Of a DNA stretch of 64,000 bases, positions 41,307 through 49,107 are shown piece by piece (the stretch's first letter is position 1; each line of letters begins with the position of its first letter). The stretch covers positions 62,001 to 126,000 of the forward strand of contig NZ_JAVHXC010000001.1 of NCBI RefSeq assembly GCF_032248695.1. Reading direction: 5' to 3'. The stretch comes from Dietzia sp032248695. GTDB taxonomy: Bacteria; Actinomycetota; Actinomycetes; Mycobacteriales; Mycobacteriaceae. Under the pieces are notes generated by a model. That model saw only the letters and a program-made list of their open reading frames with translations. It did not search any database and was not told the DNA's origin. Made by a program: the position numbers and the translations under genes.

Positions 41307-42938
41307 TTACGTCTCCTCGTGTCGGGTCACGGGCCGTCGGCGGGTGGACAGCAGCGCCCAGGCCAGTGCGACGAGCCCGACGAGACAGCTCACCGCCTGC
41401 GGGATGCCGCCCAGTCGGGTTGCCACTGTACCGGCCCCGCCGACCTCGACCTGAGCCGCCAGCACTCCGGGCTCGAAGATGCCGGTCTCCTGCCGGACGT
41501 GCCCGTCGGGGCCGATGACGGCGCTGACGCCGCTGGTCGCGGCGATGAGGACGGGCACGTTGTGTTCCACGGCCCGCACCCGGGACATGGCCAGCTGTTG
41601 GTAGGTCATGGGCGAGCGGCCGAACGTGGCGTTGTTGGTGGGGACGGTGAGGATCTGGGCCCCGCGCGCGACGGGTTCGCGCGCCGCGGCGTCGAAGGCG
41701 ATCTCGAAGCAGATCGCCACCCCCAGGTCGACGCCGTTCGCGGTGACCAGCCCGTCGCCGTCGCCGGGGATGAAGTGCCCGGCGGTCTGCGCGATGGGGA
41801 ACACCGCCTCAAACAGTCCGCGCAGCGGCAGCCACTCGCCGAAGGGTTGGATGTACCGCTTGTCGTGGCGGTCGGCGACCGGCTCGTCGGGCGGGGCGTC
41901 GGTGTCCGCGGCGGGGCGGGCGCCGGGGCGGGAGTCCCACACGAGGTAGGAGTTGTGGGCCTCGAGTCCCCGGCCGGTCGGCAGGACGGTGCCCACGAGG
42001 ATCGGCGCGTCGAGGCGGCGGGACAGGGCGCTGATCTGGGCGCCGGCGAGGCGGTCGTCGAGCGGCGAGATGTCCGAGGCGTTCTCGGGCCACAGCACGA
42101 GGTCCGGGCGGGCGTGGGTGCCGGACTCGACGTCGTCGGCGTACGCGGCGGTGACCTCGAGGTGGTTCTCGAGGACCGCGCGGCGCTGGGCGTTGAAGTC
42201 GAGGCCGAGGCGCGGGACGTTGCCCTGGATCACCGCGACCTCGACCGTGTCGGTGGCCTCACGGGTCGGGGTGAGGGCGGCGCCGGCGACCAGGCCCAGC
42301 GCGACGAGCGGGACGGCCAGGAGTGCGACGGTCGCGCGGACCGGGCGCCGGCCGGTGGCGGCGTCGCGGCGCGAGAGGAGCATCAGCGCCACGCCGAGGG
42401 CGGCACCGAGTGCGGAGAGGACGAACCCGATCAGCGGGGTGCCGCCGAGGGAGGCCAACGGCAGCAGGGGGCCGTCGGCCTGGCCGAACGCGAGCCGCCC
42501 CCAGGGGAAGCCGCCCCAGGGCCAGGACGAGCGGATCCACTCCCACAGCGACCACCAGCCGGCCACCCCGAGCACCGCCCCGACCGCGCGGGGGCCGGGG
42601 CGCCGGTCGGGGGCGAGCCCCGCGCGGAGGATGACCACGGCGCCGGCGCCGAACGCGGCGAGGTACAGGGCCTCGACCAGCGACAGGCCCCAGGAGGCGT
42701 ACGCGCCGACGTACATGCCGACCCACGGGACGAGCAGCAGGAAGAAGCCCAGGCCGGAGACGAGGCCGAGGAGGGCGCCGGTGCGCGCCCGGGGTGGGTG
42801 GTCGCCGGAGGGGGCGAGGACGACGACGAGGAGGGCGATCGCGAGCAGCGCGGTCCACCACAGACCGTACGGGGGGAACGAGGCGGCCAGGAGCGCACCG
42901 GAGGCGGCCGCGAAGGCCAGCCTGGTCATGAGGGGCAT
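41307..42938 (-). CDS. lnt: Apolipoprotein N-acyltransferase
   Basis: Attaches the third acyl chain to the N-terminal cysteine of lipoproteins. A membrane part with about seven helices (residues 1-215) is followed by the carbon-nitrogen hydrolase domain. The catalytic triad Glu-Lys-Cys is seen in VLWPENASD (Glu), RHDKRYIQPFGEWLP (Lys) and VAICFEIAFDAA (Cys). A final membrane helix ends the protein. The 543-residue form is normal. The ATG at 42938 shares one base with the amidohydrolase-like stop codon. In M. tuberculosis this corresponds to domain 1 of Ppm1, fused to the synthase. Confidence 0.95.
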   Translation of the reverse strand: MPLMTRLAFAAASGALLAASFPPYGLWWTALLAIALLVVVLAPSGDHPPRARTGALLGLVSGLGFFLLLVPWVGMYVGAYASWGLSLVEALYLAAFGAGAVVILRAGLAPDRRPGPRAVGAVLGVAGWWSLWEWIRSSWPWGGFPWGRLAFGQADGPLLPLASLGGTPLIGFVLSALGAALGVALMLLSRRDAATGRRPVRATVALLAVPLVALGLVAGAALTPTREATDTVEVAVIQGNVPRLGLDFNAQRRAVLENHLEVTAAYADDVESGTHARPDLVLWPENASDISPLDDRLAGAQISALSRRLDAPILVGTVLPTGRGLEAHNSYLVWDSRPGARPAADTDAPPDEPVADRHDKRYIQPFGEWLPLRGLFEAVFPIAQTAGHFIPGDGDGLVTANGVDLGVAICFEIAFDAAAREPVARGAQILTVPTNNATFGRSPMTYQQLAMSRVRAVEHNVPVLIAATSGVSAVIGPDGHVRQETGIFEPGVLAAQVEVGGAGTVATRLGGIPQAVSCLVGLVALAWALLSTRRRPVTRHEET

Positions 42939-43885
42939 CAGGCCGCGGGGCCGGCGGGCAGACCGTCCACCACCAGTGCCCGGAGGACGGGGTCCGGGCC
43001 GGTGAGGTCGGGCATGGGCGGCACCCCGGACCGCGGGTCGGTGGACCAGCGCTGGACAGCGTCGTCGGCGGCGACCACGGCCAGCTCGCCCGTCTCCCAG
43101 CGCGCGAAGGTGGCCGGGGCGCCCGGCGTGAGGGTGCCGACCGCGCCGTCGCGGGCCCCGGCGGCGCGGCGGGCGCCCCGGGTGGTGGCGGTGAACGCGG
43201 CACGCGGGGACAGTCCGCGACCGCCCTCGACCGAGGTGAGCGCCCGCAGGGCGTCCCACGGCCGGACCTCGTCGCCGACGCGGGTGGACGCCGCGAGCGC
43301 GACGCCGGAGGCGGCGAGGCGCACGAGGTCGGTGCCCGTGAGGTCGTCGACGAGCGGACGCAGGAGGATCACCGTGCCGACGGCGGCCAGGGCGGCGAGG
43401 GTGCCGTCGTCCGGGGCCCCGGCCCCGCCGGTCACCCCGCCGACGAGGACGGGGGTGCACCGGGCGACCGCGGGTCCGCCGAGTTCGTCGGCCAGGCGGG
43501 TGAGGTCCGCGGCGAATCGCGCGGGGTCGGTGCGGGGTCCGACCACGACCCGCTCGCCGGCCCGCACCGTCGCCTCGAGGGCGGAGGGGTCGTGGGCCCC
43601 GTCCGGCTCACCGGCCGCACCGGGGTGGGTGGCCGGCGGCAGCGCCGCGGGGACCACTCCGCGGGCCGCGGCGGCGCCGAGGTCGAGCCCGTCGGGCAGG
43701 CACTCGACGAATGCCGGCGCCACCCAGTCGCCCGCCAGGTCGACCCGCTCGGCGTCCGGGAACAAGGCCGGGCCGGGGGCGTCGGAGCCCGCCCAGACGA
43801 CGAGTCCGTTCTCGTGGGCCAGAGCGGTGGCGTCTCGGGAGGCGGGCGTGAGGACGCGGCCCCCGGTGGCCAGGAATGCGGTCAT
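42938..43885 (-). CDS. Amidohydrolase-fold protein without metal-binding HxH
   Basis: A 315-residue member of the amidohydrolase superfamily located where mycolata carry an amidohydrolase gene upstream of lnt. The beta-sandwich start FLATGGRVLTPASRDATALAHENGLVVWAG is clear, as is the C-terminal TRGARRAAGARDGAVGTLTPGAPATFA. The segment where relatives show PAFVDAHVH reads PAFVECLPDG, so the HxH pair is lost, and no obvious replacement metal ligands are present. It is therefore likely catalytically inactive or of changed function. Stop and start codons overlap with lnt. The start is ATG at 43885. Confidence 0.7.
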   Translation of the reverse strand: MTAFLATGGRVLTPASRDATALAHENGLVVWAGSDAPGPALFPDAERVDLAGDWVAPAFVECLPDGLDLGAAAARGVVPAALPPATHPGAAGEPDGAHDPSALEATVRAGERVVVGPRTDPARFAADLTRLADELGGPAVARCTPVLVGGVTGGAGAPDDGTLAALAAVGTVILLRPLVDDLTGTDLVRLAASGVALAASTRVGDEVRPWDALRALTSVEGGRGLSPRAAFTATTRGARRAAGARDGAVGTLTPGAPATFARWETGELAVVAADDAVQRWSTDPRSGVPPMPDLTGPDPVLRALVVDGLPAGPAA

Positions 43886-43996
43886 GTGTCCGATTATCCC
43901 CGAGCGCGCCGAACGGCCCGGCCGGCCCACCCCCCGTGCCGGCGCCGGCGCCCGGCGGGCACCCGGGTCCCCCGGCGGCCGATACTGTGGTCGGCG

Positions 43997-44962
43997 ATGA
44001 ACGACTCCGCCGCCGACCAGCGTCCCGCCCCCCGCGGCGTCTCCGCGACCGCCGACGGCGACCGCGCCCGCCTGCACTTCCCCGGCGGTCGCCTGCGCCC
44101 CGGCGACTGGAACGCCCTGGCGGCGCTCGCGGCCGACCACGGTGGCGCCGTCCACACCGTCGACCGCGGCGGGCTCGAACTGCGTGGTGACGCCCCCGCA
44201 CTCGCCCGGCTGTGGGACGACCCGGTGGTGACCGGCCTCGTCGCCGCCGGCGGGCCGCGGCGCCTGCCCGTCGTGCTCGCCTCGCCGCTGGCCGGTCTGA
44301 CGGACGGTCGTCACGATCTCGCGGACCTGCCCGACCAGCTCTCCGCCGCCCTGGCCGGACACTCCGGCATCGACGCCCTCGCCGGGCGGTTCCTCCTGGG
44401 ACTGGACGACGGGTCGGGCGACGTCCTCGCGCACTCCCCCGACCTGGCCGCCGTCGTCGACGGCACCGACGGCAGCGCGCGGGTCCACGTCGCCGGCCGG
44501 AAGATCGCCGTCCGGGTCGCCGTGGAGCACGCGGCGATCGTCCTGTCGGACGTGGCCGCGCACCTCGCCCGTTCCGCGGGCGCCGCCGACCTGCGGGTCC
44601 CCGGGGAGGCGCACGACCTCGTCGTCGTCGCCCTCGACTCCCATCCCCTCACCACCACGGTGACGCGGGACGCCGGCACCCCGACCATCGCGCCCACTAC
44701 GCCCGTAGATGTGCCGACGGTGGGGTGGGTCGACACCACCGACGGGCTCGTCAGCCTGCTGGCGGTGGTCGCCGAGGGCGTCATCCCCGCGCGGCTCGCG
44801 GAGTTCCTCGGCGCAGTCGAGCGACCGAGCACCGTCTCGGCCGACGGCGTGATCGGCCTGCACGGTCTCACCGAGGCGATGGCCGAGCAGGTCGTGCGGG
44901 TCCTCGCCCCGATGGGCATGATCTTCGACGCCGCCTCGCCCTGGGCGCCCCGCTCAGCGTGA
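43997..44962 (+). CDS. CobG-like protein without cysteines
   Basis: 321 residues. RLHFPGGRLRPGDWNALAALAADHGGAVHTVDRGGLELRG matches the N-terminal ferredoxin-like half of precorrin-3B synthase and of nitrite/sulfite reductases (compare LHLTSRGNLQLRG). The whole protein contains no cysteine, so the [4Fe-4S]-sirohaem site needed by CobG cannot exist. Length is shorter than usual CobG. The start at 43997 follows a leaderless-like layout. Its last nine bases overlap the convergent cobK-fusion gene. Probably a remnant or reassigned relic. Confidence 0.65.
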   Translation: MNDSAADQRPAPRGVSATADGDRARLHFPGGRLRPGDWNALAALAADHGGAVHTVDRGGLELRGDAPALARLWDDPVVTGLVAAGGPRRLPVVLASPLAGLTDGRHDLADLPDQLSAALAGHSGIDALAGRFLLGLDDGSGDVLAHSPDLAAVVDGTDGSARVHVAGRKIAVRVAVEHAAIVLSDVAAHLARSAGAADLRVPGEAHDLVVVALDSHPLTTTVTRDAGTPTIAPTTPVDVPTVGWVDTTDGLVSLLAVVAEGVIPARLAEFLGAVERPSTVSADGVIGLHGLTEAMAEQVVRVLAPMGMIFDAASPWAPRSA

Positions 44963-46159
44963 CCCGAACCGCGCGACCAACCAGCGCGCGGCCTCGTCCA
45001 CGGAGTGCACCGTCTCCGGTGCCGGCGGCGCCTCCGGCCGGTCGACCATCACCACCGGGATCCGCAGATCGCGCGCGGCCGCCAGCTTCGCGGACGAACT
45101 CTCGCCGCCGCTGTCGCGGGTGACCAGCACGTCGATCCGGTGCCGGGCCATCAGCGTCCGCTCGGCGTCCTCACCGAACGGACCGCGGCCCAGCACCAGC
45201 AGATACCGGTGCGGCAGCGGGCCGGGCGGCGGCTCCGAGCAGCGGATGAGATACGAACCGCGGTCGTCCCCGGCGAACTCGGACGCGCCGTGCTTGCCGA
45301 CGGTGAGCATGGGGCGACGGAACCGGCCGGCCACCACCCGCGCGGCGGCCCGGGCGTCCGGTACCCGGATCCACTCGTCGCCGGGCCCCTCGGTCCACGG
45401 CGGGCGGTGCAGCCGCAGCAGCGGGGTGCCCGTCTCCGCCGCGGCCCGGACGGCGTCGGCCGAGATCTCGGCGGCGAACGGGTCGGTCGCGTCGATCAGC
45501 GCGCCCACCGCGTTCTCCCGCAGCCAGTGCGCCAGCCCCTCGGCCCCGCCGAAGTCGCCGATGCGCACCTCTCCGCGGGGCAGGCGGGGCCGCGTGACCT
45601 TCCCCGCGAGCGCCGTGACCACGTCCAACCCCGCCGTCACCAGGAGATCGGCCAACCGGCGCGCCTCCCCGGTCCCGCCCAGCACGAGGATGAGGCCGGG
45701 ATCGCCACCGGGCCCGGCCGACGGGGGTGCCGCCTGTGCCTGTGCCGGGGTGTCGACGGTGGTGGGCGTGGCCGGTGCGGCCGGTGCGGCGCCCGCGACG
45801 GGGATCCCCGGCACGAGCTCCCAGTCGACCTCCGCGGCGTCGAGCGCCCGCGTGTGCGCGGCCAGATCCGGATGCTGCCCCGGATCGCCGGGATAGAGCC
45901 TCACGACCCGGTCGCCGCGGGCCAGCGCCTCGCGGACGTGGCCGGCCGCGTCTTCCGGCGAGAGCTCGGAGGTGTCGACGACCCGCGCCGCCGGCGGGAC
46001 CAACGACAGCGCAGCCCCTGCGTCCGGGGCGCTCAGACACGTGCCGCTGAGCGCGATCAGCCGGGACGCGCGGACCGTGAGCAGATCGACCGGGCCGGGG
46101 CCCGTGCCCACGAGATGAACTGCCGCCGGGTCCGGGCCCGGCCGTGGCGGAGCGCTCAC
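44954..46159 (-). CDS. Truncated precorrin methylase fused to CobK
   Basis: A 401-residue two-part protein. Residues 12-130 resemble the first half of a cobalt-precorrin methyltransferase (VGTGPGPVDLLTVRASRLIA; ELVPGIPVAGAAPA) but lack the second half. After a Pro/Thr/Ala linker, residues 160-400 are a full precorrin-6A reductase: LILVLGGTGEARRLADLL, YLIRCSEPP, MLTVGKHGASEFAG and VTRDSGGESSSAKLAAA. The GTG at 46159 overlaps the SDR stop by four bases. The CobK half seems intact, the methylase half does not; cobH, cobI, cobJ and cobL are absent from the window. Confidence 0.75.
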   Translation of the reverse strand: MSAPPRPGPDPAAVHLVGTGPGPVDLLTVRASRLIALSGTCLSAPDAGAALSLVPPAARVVDTSELSPEDAAGHVREALARGDRVVRLYPGDPGQHPDLAAHTRALDAAEVDWELVPGIPVAGAAPAAPATPTTVDTPAQAQAAPPSAGPGGDPGLILVLGGTGEARRLADLLVTAGLDVVTALAGKVTRPRLPRGEVRIGDFGGAEGLAHWLRENAVGALIDATDPFAAEISADAVRAAAETGTPLLRLHRPPWTEGPGDEWIRVPDARAAARVVAGRFRRPMLTVGKHGASEFAGDDRGSYLIRCSEPPPGPLPHRYLLVLGRGPFGEDAERTLMARHRIDVLVTRDSGGESSSAKLAAARDLRIPVVMVDRPEAPPAPETVHSVDEAARWLVARFGSR

Positions 46160-46935
46160 CGCGGCATCCGCCTCCACACGGGCTGCGGCACCAACCGCGC
46201 CACCGCGAACATCACCCGGAGTTGCCACGGGATCCACACGACCCCGGCCCGCCGCGCGAGCACCCGGCCGACCACCGCGTCCGCCACCTGGTCCGGCGTG
46301 GAGGAGAACGGCGCGGGGTCCATGCCCTGCGTCATCCGGCCGATGACGAACCCGGGGCGCGGGATGACCAGGGTCACGCCCGTGCCGTGCAGAGCGTCCG
46401 CCATCCCGGACGCGAAACCGTCCAGTCCCGCCTTGGCGGACCCGTAGACGTAGTTCGCGCGGCGGACCCGCTGGCCCGCCACCGACGAGAACGCCACCAG
46501 CACCCCGCGGCGGCGCGGCTTCATCCGCTCGGCCAGCACCGTGAGCAGCGCGGCCTGCGCCACGAAGTCGGTGTGCAGGATCCGCGCCGCGGCCCGCGGG
46601 TCGCGCTCGGCCAGCTCCTGGTCGCCGAGGATCCCGAACGCCAGCACCGCGATGTCGATCGGCCCCACGCGGGACTCGATCCGGTCGACGACGCCCGCGT
46701 GCGCGTCGAGATCGTCCGCGTCGAAGTCCACCAACTCCACGGCCGTCGCTCCGGCCTCGACGAGCGGCGCCTCGAGTGCGGAGACGTCGCCCCCGGGTCG
46801 GCTGGCCAGCACGACGGTCCGACCGGGCGCGAGGCGGTGGGCGACGGCCAGACCGATCTCGCTGCGGCCGCCGAAGACCACCACGACCTCTCCCCCGGGC
46901 GCGGACCGGGACGACGGGGATGCAGGTGTGGGCAT
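46156..46935 (-). CDS. DprE2-like short-chain dehydrogenase
   Basis: A 259-residue SDR close to decaprenylphosphoryl-2-keto-erythropentose reductase DprE2 and its paralogue Rv2073c. The NAD motif is VVVVFGGRSEIGLAVAHRLA; catalytic Ser is in FSSVAGQRVRRA and the Tyr-x3-Lys motif in YGSAKAGLDGF. The C-terminal RPGFVIGRMTQGM and WIPWQLR match DprE2-type ends. Position next to cobK and an Rv2074-like gene argues for the Rv2073c role (arabinan-precursor or related reduction), not the essential DprE2. It has the same strand as the cobK fusion and probably forms an operon with it. Confidence 0.85.
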   Translation of the reverse strand: MPTPASPSSRSAPGGEVVVVFGGRSEIGLAVAHRLAPGRTVVLASRPGGDVSALEAPLVEAGATAVELVDFDADDLDAHAGVVDRIESRVGPIDIAVLAFGILGDQELAERDPRAAARILHTDFVAQAALLTVLAERMKPRRRGVLVAFSSVAGQRVRRANYVYGSAKAGLDGFASGMADALHGTGVTLVIPRPGFVIGRMTQGMDPAPFSSTPDQVADAVVGRVLARRAGVVWIPWQLRVMFAVARLVPQPVWRRMPR

Positions 46936-46998
46936 GTGCCCAGTCTCCCACGCACGCCTCCGCGGGCCGCGCCGAGTCGCTGTGGCAGGCTCAGCGGT

Positions 46999-47406
46999 AT
47001 GGCGCATTCCCTGGCGGACCTCTCCGACGAGGCGCACCGGTTCCTGTCCGAGTACCACCTCGGATCGCTCACCACGCTCCGGCGCGACGGCTCCCCGCAC
47101 GTGGTGGCCGTGGGGTTCACGGTCGACGTCGAGGGTGGGCTGGCACGCGTGATCACCCGGCGCGGTTCGCAGAAGGCCCGCAATGCCGCCCGGGGCGGAC
47201 GCGCCGCCGTCTCCCACGTCGATCGTGGCCGGTGGCTGACGTTCGAGGGCACCGCGCGGCTGCTCGAGGATCCGGCGTCCGTCCGCGAGGGCGAGCGTCG
47301 TTATGCCCTGCGCTATCGCGAGCCCTCGCCGAACCCCGAGCGGGTCGTGGTGGCGATCGAGGTCGACCGGGTCCTCGGTTCGGCACAGATGTTCCGCGAC
47401 GCCTGA
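46999..47406 (+). CDS. F420-dependent PPOX-class reductase (Rv2074-like)
   Basis: A 135-residue split-barrel flavin/F420-binding enzyme, of the TIGR03618 group. The core reads LGSLTTLRRDGSPHVVAVGFTVD, with RRGSQKARNAARGGRAAVSHVD and WLTFEGTARLLEDPASVREGERRYALRYREP as family features. Rv2074 of M. tuberculosis, the positional counterpart, reduces biliverdin with F420H2. The start at 46999 is 7 nt after CAGGCT, giving a weak leaderless-type promoter. It is divergent from the SDR gene, as in M. tuberculosis. Confidence 0.87.
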   Translation: MAHSLADLSDEAHRFLSEYHLGSLTTLRRDGSPHVVAVGFTVDVEGGLARVITRRGSQKARNAARGGRAAVSHVDRGRWLTFEGTARLLEDPASVREGERRYALRYREPSPNPERVVVAIEVDRVLGSAQMFRDA

Positions 47407-47485
47407 ACCTCGGGTGTCGCGCAGCCCCCTCGCGCTCGGGCCGCGGGTGAGGGGGCGGCGCGCTCGGGCTGGGCGCACCCGGTCC

Positions 47486-47560
47486 GCGCGCGCTCGGGCA
47501 GCGCGCGCTCGGGCAGCGCGCGCTCGGGCAGCGCGCGCTCGGGCAGCGCTCGCTCGGGCT
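47486..47560. repeat. 15-bp tandem repeat, five copies
   Basis: GCGCGCGCTCGGGCA repeats at 47486-47545 in four exact copies plus a fifth variant copy (47546-47560, GCGCTCGCTCGGGCT). It lies just 3' of the Rv2074-like gene in a 484-bp gap and is non-coding on present evidence. Confidence 0.85.
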
Positions 47561-47627
47561 GAATGCGACGGGGCGGCGCGGCCTGGGAATTCAGCCGCCC
47601 CCGACCACGTAGCCGCCCCTGGGCATA

Positions 47628-47853
47628 CAGCCGCTCCTCAACATGGCGTCTCGCGCTCACCGCGGGGCGGGCGAGACGCCATGTTCGGGAGCGGCTGCGG
47701 ATGAGGCGTGCATCGGCAGGAGCGAGACGCCAGGGCCGGGGGCGGCTGTGCGGGAGAACGCTGGCAGGTCCGGGGGCGAGACGCCATGTTCGGGGGCGGC
47801 TGTGGATGAGGCGTGCATCGGCGGGAGCGAGACGCCAGGGCCAGGGGCGGCTG
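47628..47853. repeat. 27-bp module repeats: one inverted and four direct copies
   Basis: The module GCGAGACGCCA-N5-(C/G)-N-GG-(G/A)-GCGGCTG begins at 47671, 47722, 47776 and 47827 (direct) and lies inverted at 47628-47654. Two consecutive modules with their spacer make a 78-bp unit that is duplicated (47671-47748 and 47776-47853, about 92% identical). The inverted copy pairs with the first direct copy in a 27-nt arm hairpin (25 of 27 matching) around a 16-nt loop. Shorter agccgcccc-type fragments precede it (47590-47625). No gene is seen inside. The remainder of 47407-47890 holds nothing else recognisable. Confidence 0.8.
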
Positions 47854-47890
47854 CGCCGGGAGGGCGGGCTGATGAGCGCCCGCGACGCGG

Positions 47891-48997
47891 TCAGAGCACC
47901 CGCAGGCCGCGCTCGCCGGTGTTGAGGTCGCGGCGGCCGTCGGCGGTCACCGCGACGATGTCCTCCAGCCGCGCACCCCACCGCCCGGCCCGGTAGATGC
48001 CCGGCTCCACCGAGAACGTCATCCCCTCCTCCAGCACGGTGTCGGCGCCCGGCGCGACGAACGGCGGCTCGTGTAGCCCCAGTCCGATCCCGTGGCCCGT
48101 GCGGTGGATGAACAACTCACCCAGGCCGGCGGCCGAGAGATGCTCGCGGGCGGCGGCGTCGACCTCGCCGATCGCGATCCCCGGCCGCACGGCCTCGCGG
48201 GCCAGCCGCTGCGCCTCCTGCAGCACCGCGTACTCCTCGGCCACCTCGGGGGCGGGCTCGCCCATCGAGTAGGTCCGCGTGCAGTCCGAGTGGTACCCGC
48301 TGGTCAGCGGGCCGCCGATGTCCACCACGACGATGTCGCCGGACTCGATCAGCCGGTCCGACACCCCGTGGTGCGGGTCCGCACCGTGAGGGCCCGACCC
48401 CACGATGACGAACTCCGCGTGGGTGAGCCCCTCCGCCTCGATCGCCGCCGTGATGAGCTCGCCCACCTGCTCCTCGCTCCGGCCCACCCGCAGGAACTCC
48501 CCCATGCGGGCGTGCACGGCGTCGATACGGCGGGCCGCCTCGGCGAGCTGCTCCACCTCGTCCGGGGTCTTCACGGCGCGGACGTGGTCGATCACCTCCG
48601 AGGCGAGGACCACCTCGCCGTCGACCCCGTCGCGGAGCGGCACCAGGTGCAGGGCCGGCAGGGCGGTCGACACCGCGACCCGCCCCGCGATCCTGCCCGC
48701 CACGAGCGGCACCGGGTCGGTCCCGTCGGACCACGGGTGGATGGTCGCGCCCACCCGCTCGGCGGCGCGGCGGACGACGTCGGTGAGTTCCAGTGACGGC
48801 AGCACCAGCAGCGGCTCCCCTCCGGCGACCGGCACGACCAGCGCCGTCAGCCGCTCGTGCGAGTCCATGCGCTCACCCGTGAGGTAGGACATGTCCTCGC
48901 CGGAGTACACCACCACGTGGTCGATCCCCAGGGCGGCGGCGCGCTCACGGACGGCGGCCAGTCGACGGGAATGCAGGTGCGGGTCGGGAGTGGTCAT
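47891..48997 (-). CDS. pepE: M24 Xaa-Pro dipeptidase (PepE-like)
   Basis: A 368-residue metallopeptidase cleaving X-Pro dipeptides. The N-terminal creatinase-type domain (residues 1-130) precedes the pita-bread catalytic domain. The dinuclear metal ligands are seen as Asp in VVVDIGGPL, Asp in YHSDCTRTY, His in IHRTGHGIGLGLHE, Glu in FSVEPGIY, and Glu in ARLEDIVAV. It corresponds to Rv2089c by position. The ATG at 48997 has GGAGGAC upstream. It is divergent from the exonuclease gene and follows the repeat region on its 3' side. Confidence 0.92.
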   Translation of the reverse strand: MTTPDPHLHSRRLAAVRERAAALGIDHVVVYSGEDMSYLTGERMDSHERLTALVVPVAGGEPLLVLPSLELTDVVRRAAERVGATIHPWSDGTDPVPLVAGRIAGRVAVSTALPALHLVPLRDGVDGEVVLASEVIDHVRAVKTPDEVEQLAEAARRIDAVHARMGEFLRVGRSEEQVGELITAAIEAEGLTHAEFVIVGSGPHGADPHHGVSDRLIESGDIVVVDIGGPLTSGYHSDCTRTYSMGEPAPEVAEEYAVLQEAQRLAREAVRPGIAIGEVDAAAREHLSAAGLGELFIHRTGHGIGLGLHEPPFVAPGADTVLEEGMTFSVEPGIYRAGRWGARLEDIVAVTADGRRDLNTGERGLRVL

Positions 48998-49107
48998 GTC
49001 CTCCACCCTAGGCGCGCCGCGCGGGCGGCCGCGGGAGACTAGCCTGACGGTCGACCGTCGTTCCCGCCCCGGGACCGACACGACCCACCACCCCCGAAGG
49101 AGGCGCG

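Noticed and set aside
40860..44000. Plus-strand open frame of 1046 codons across ppm, lnt and amidohydrolase-like genes
   Set aside because: It is a shadow of real genes on the other strand, with Gly/Arg/Ala composition and no domain.
46156..46935. Naming the SDR gene dprE2
   Set aside because: The family match is strong, but the position beside cobK and an Rv2074-like gene matches the paralogue Rv2073c. Without the dprE1 partner the symbol is not safe.
47486..47853. CRISPR array
   Set aside because: The 15-bp repeat has no spacers, and the 27-bp modules have repeated rather than unique spacers and mixed orientation; no cas genes are near.
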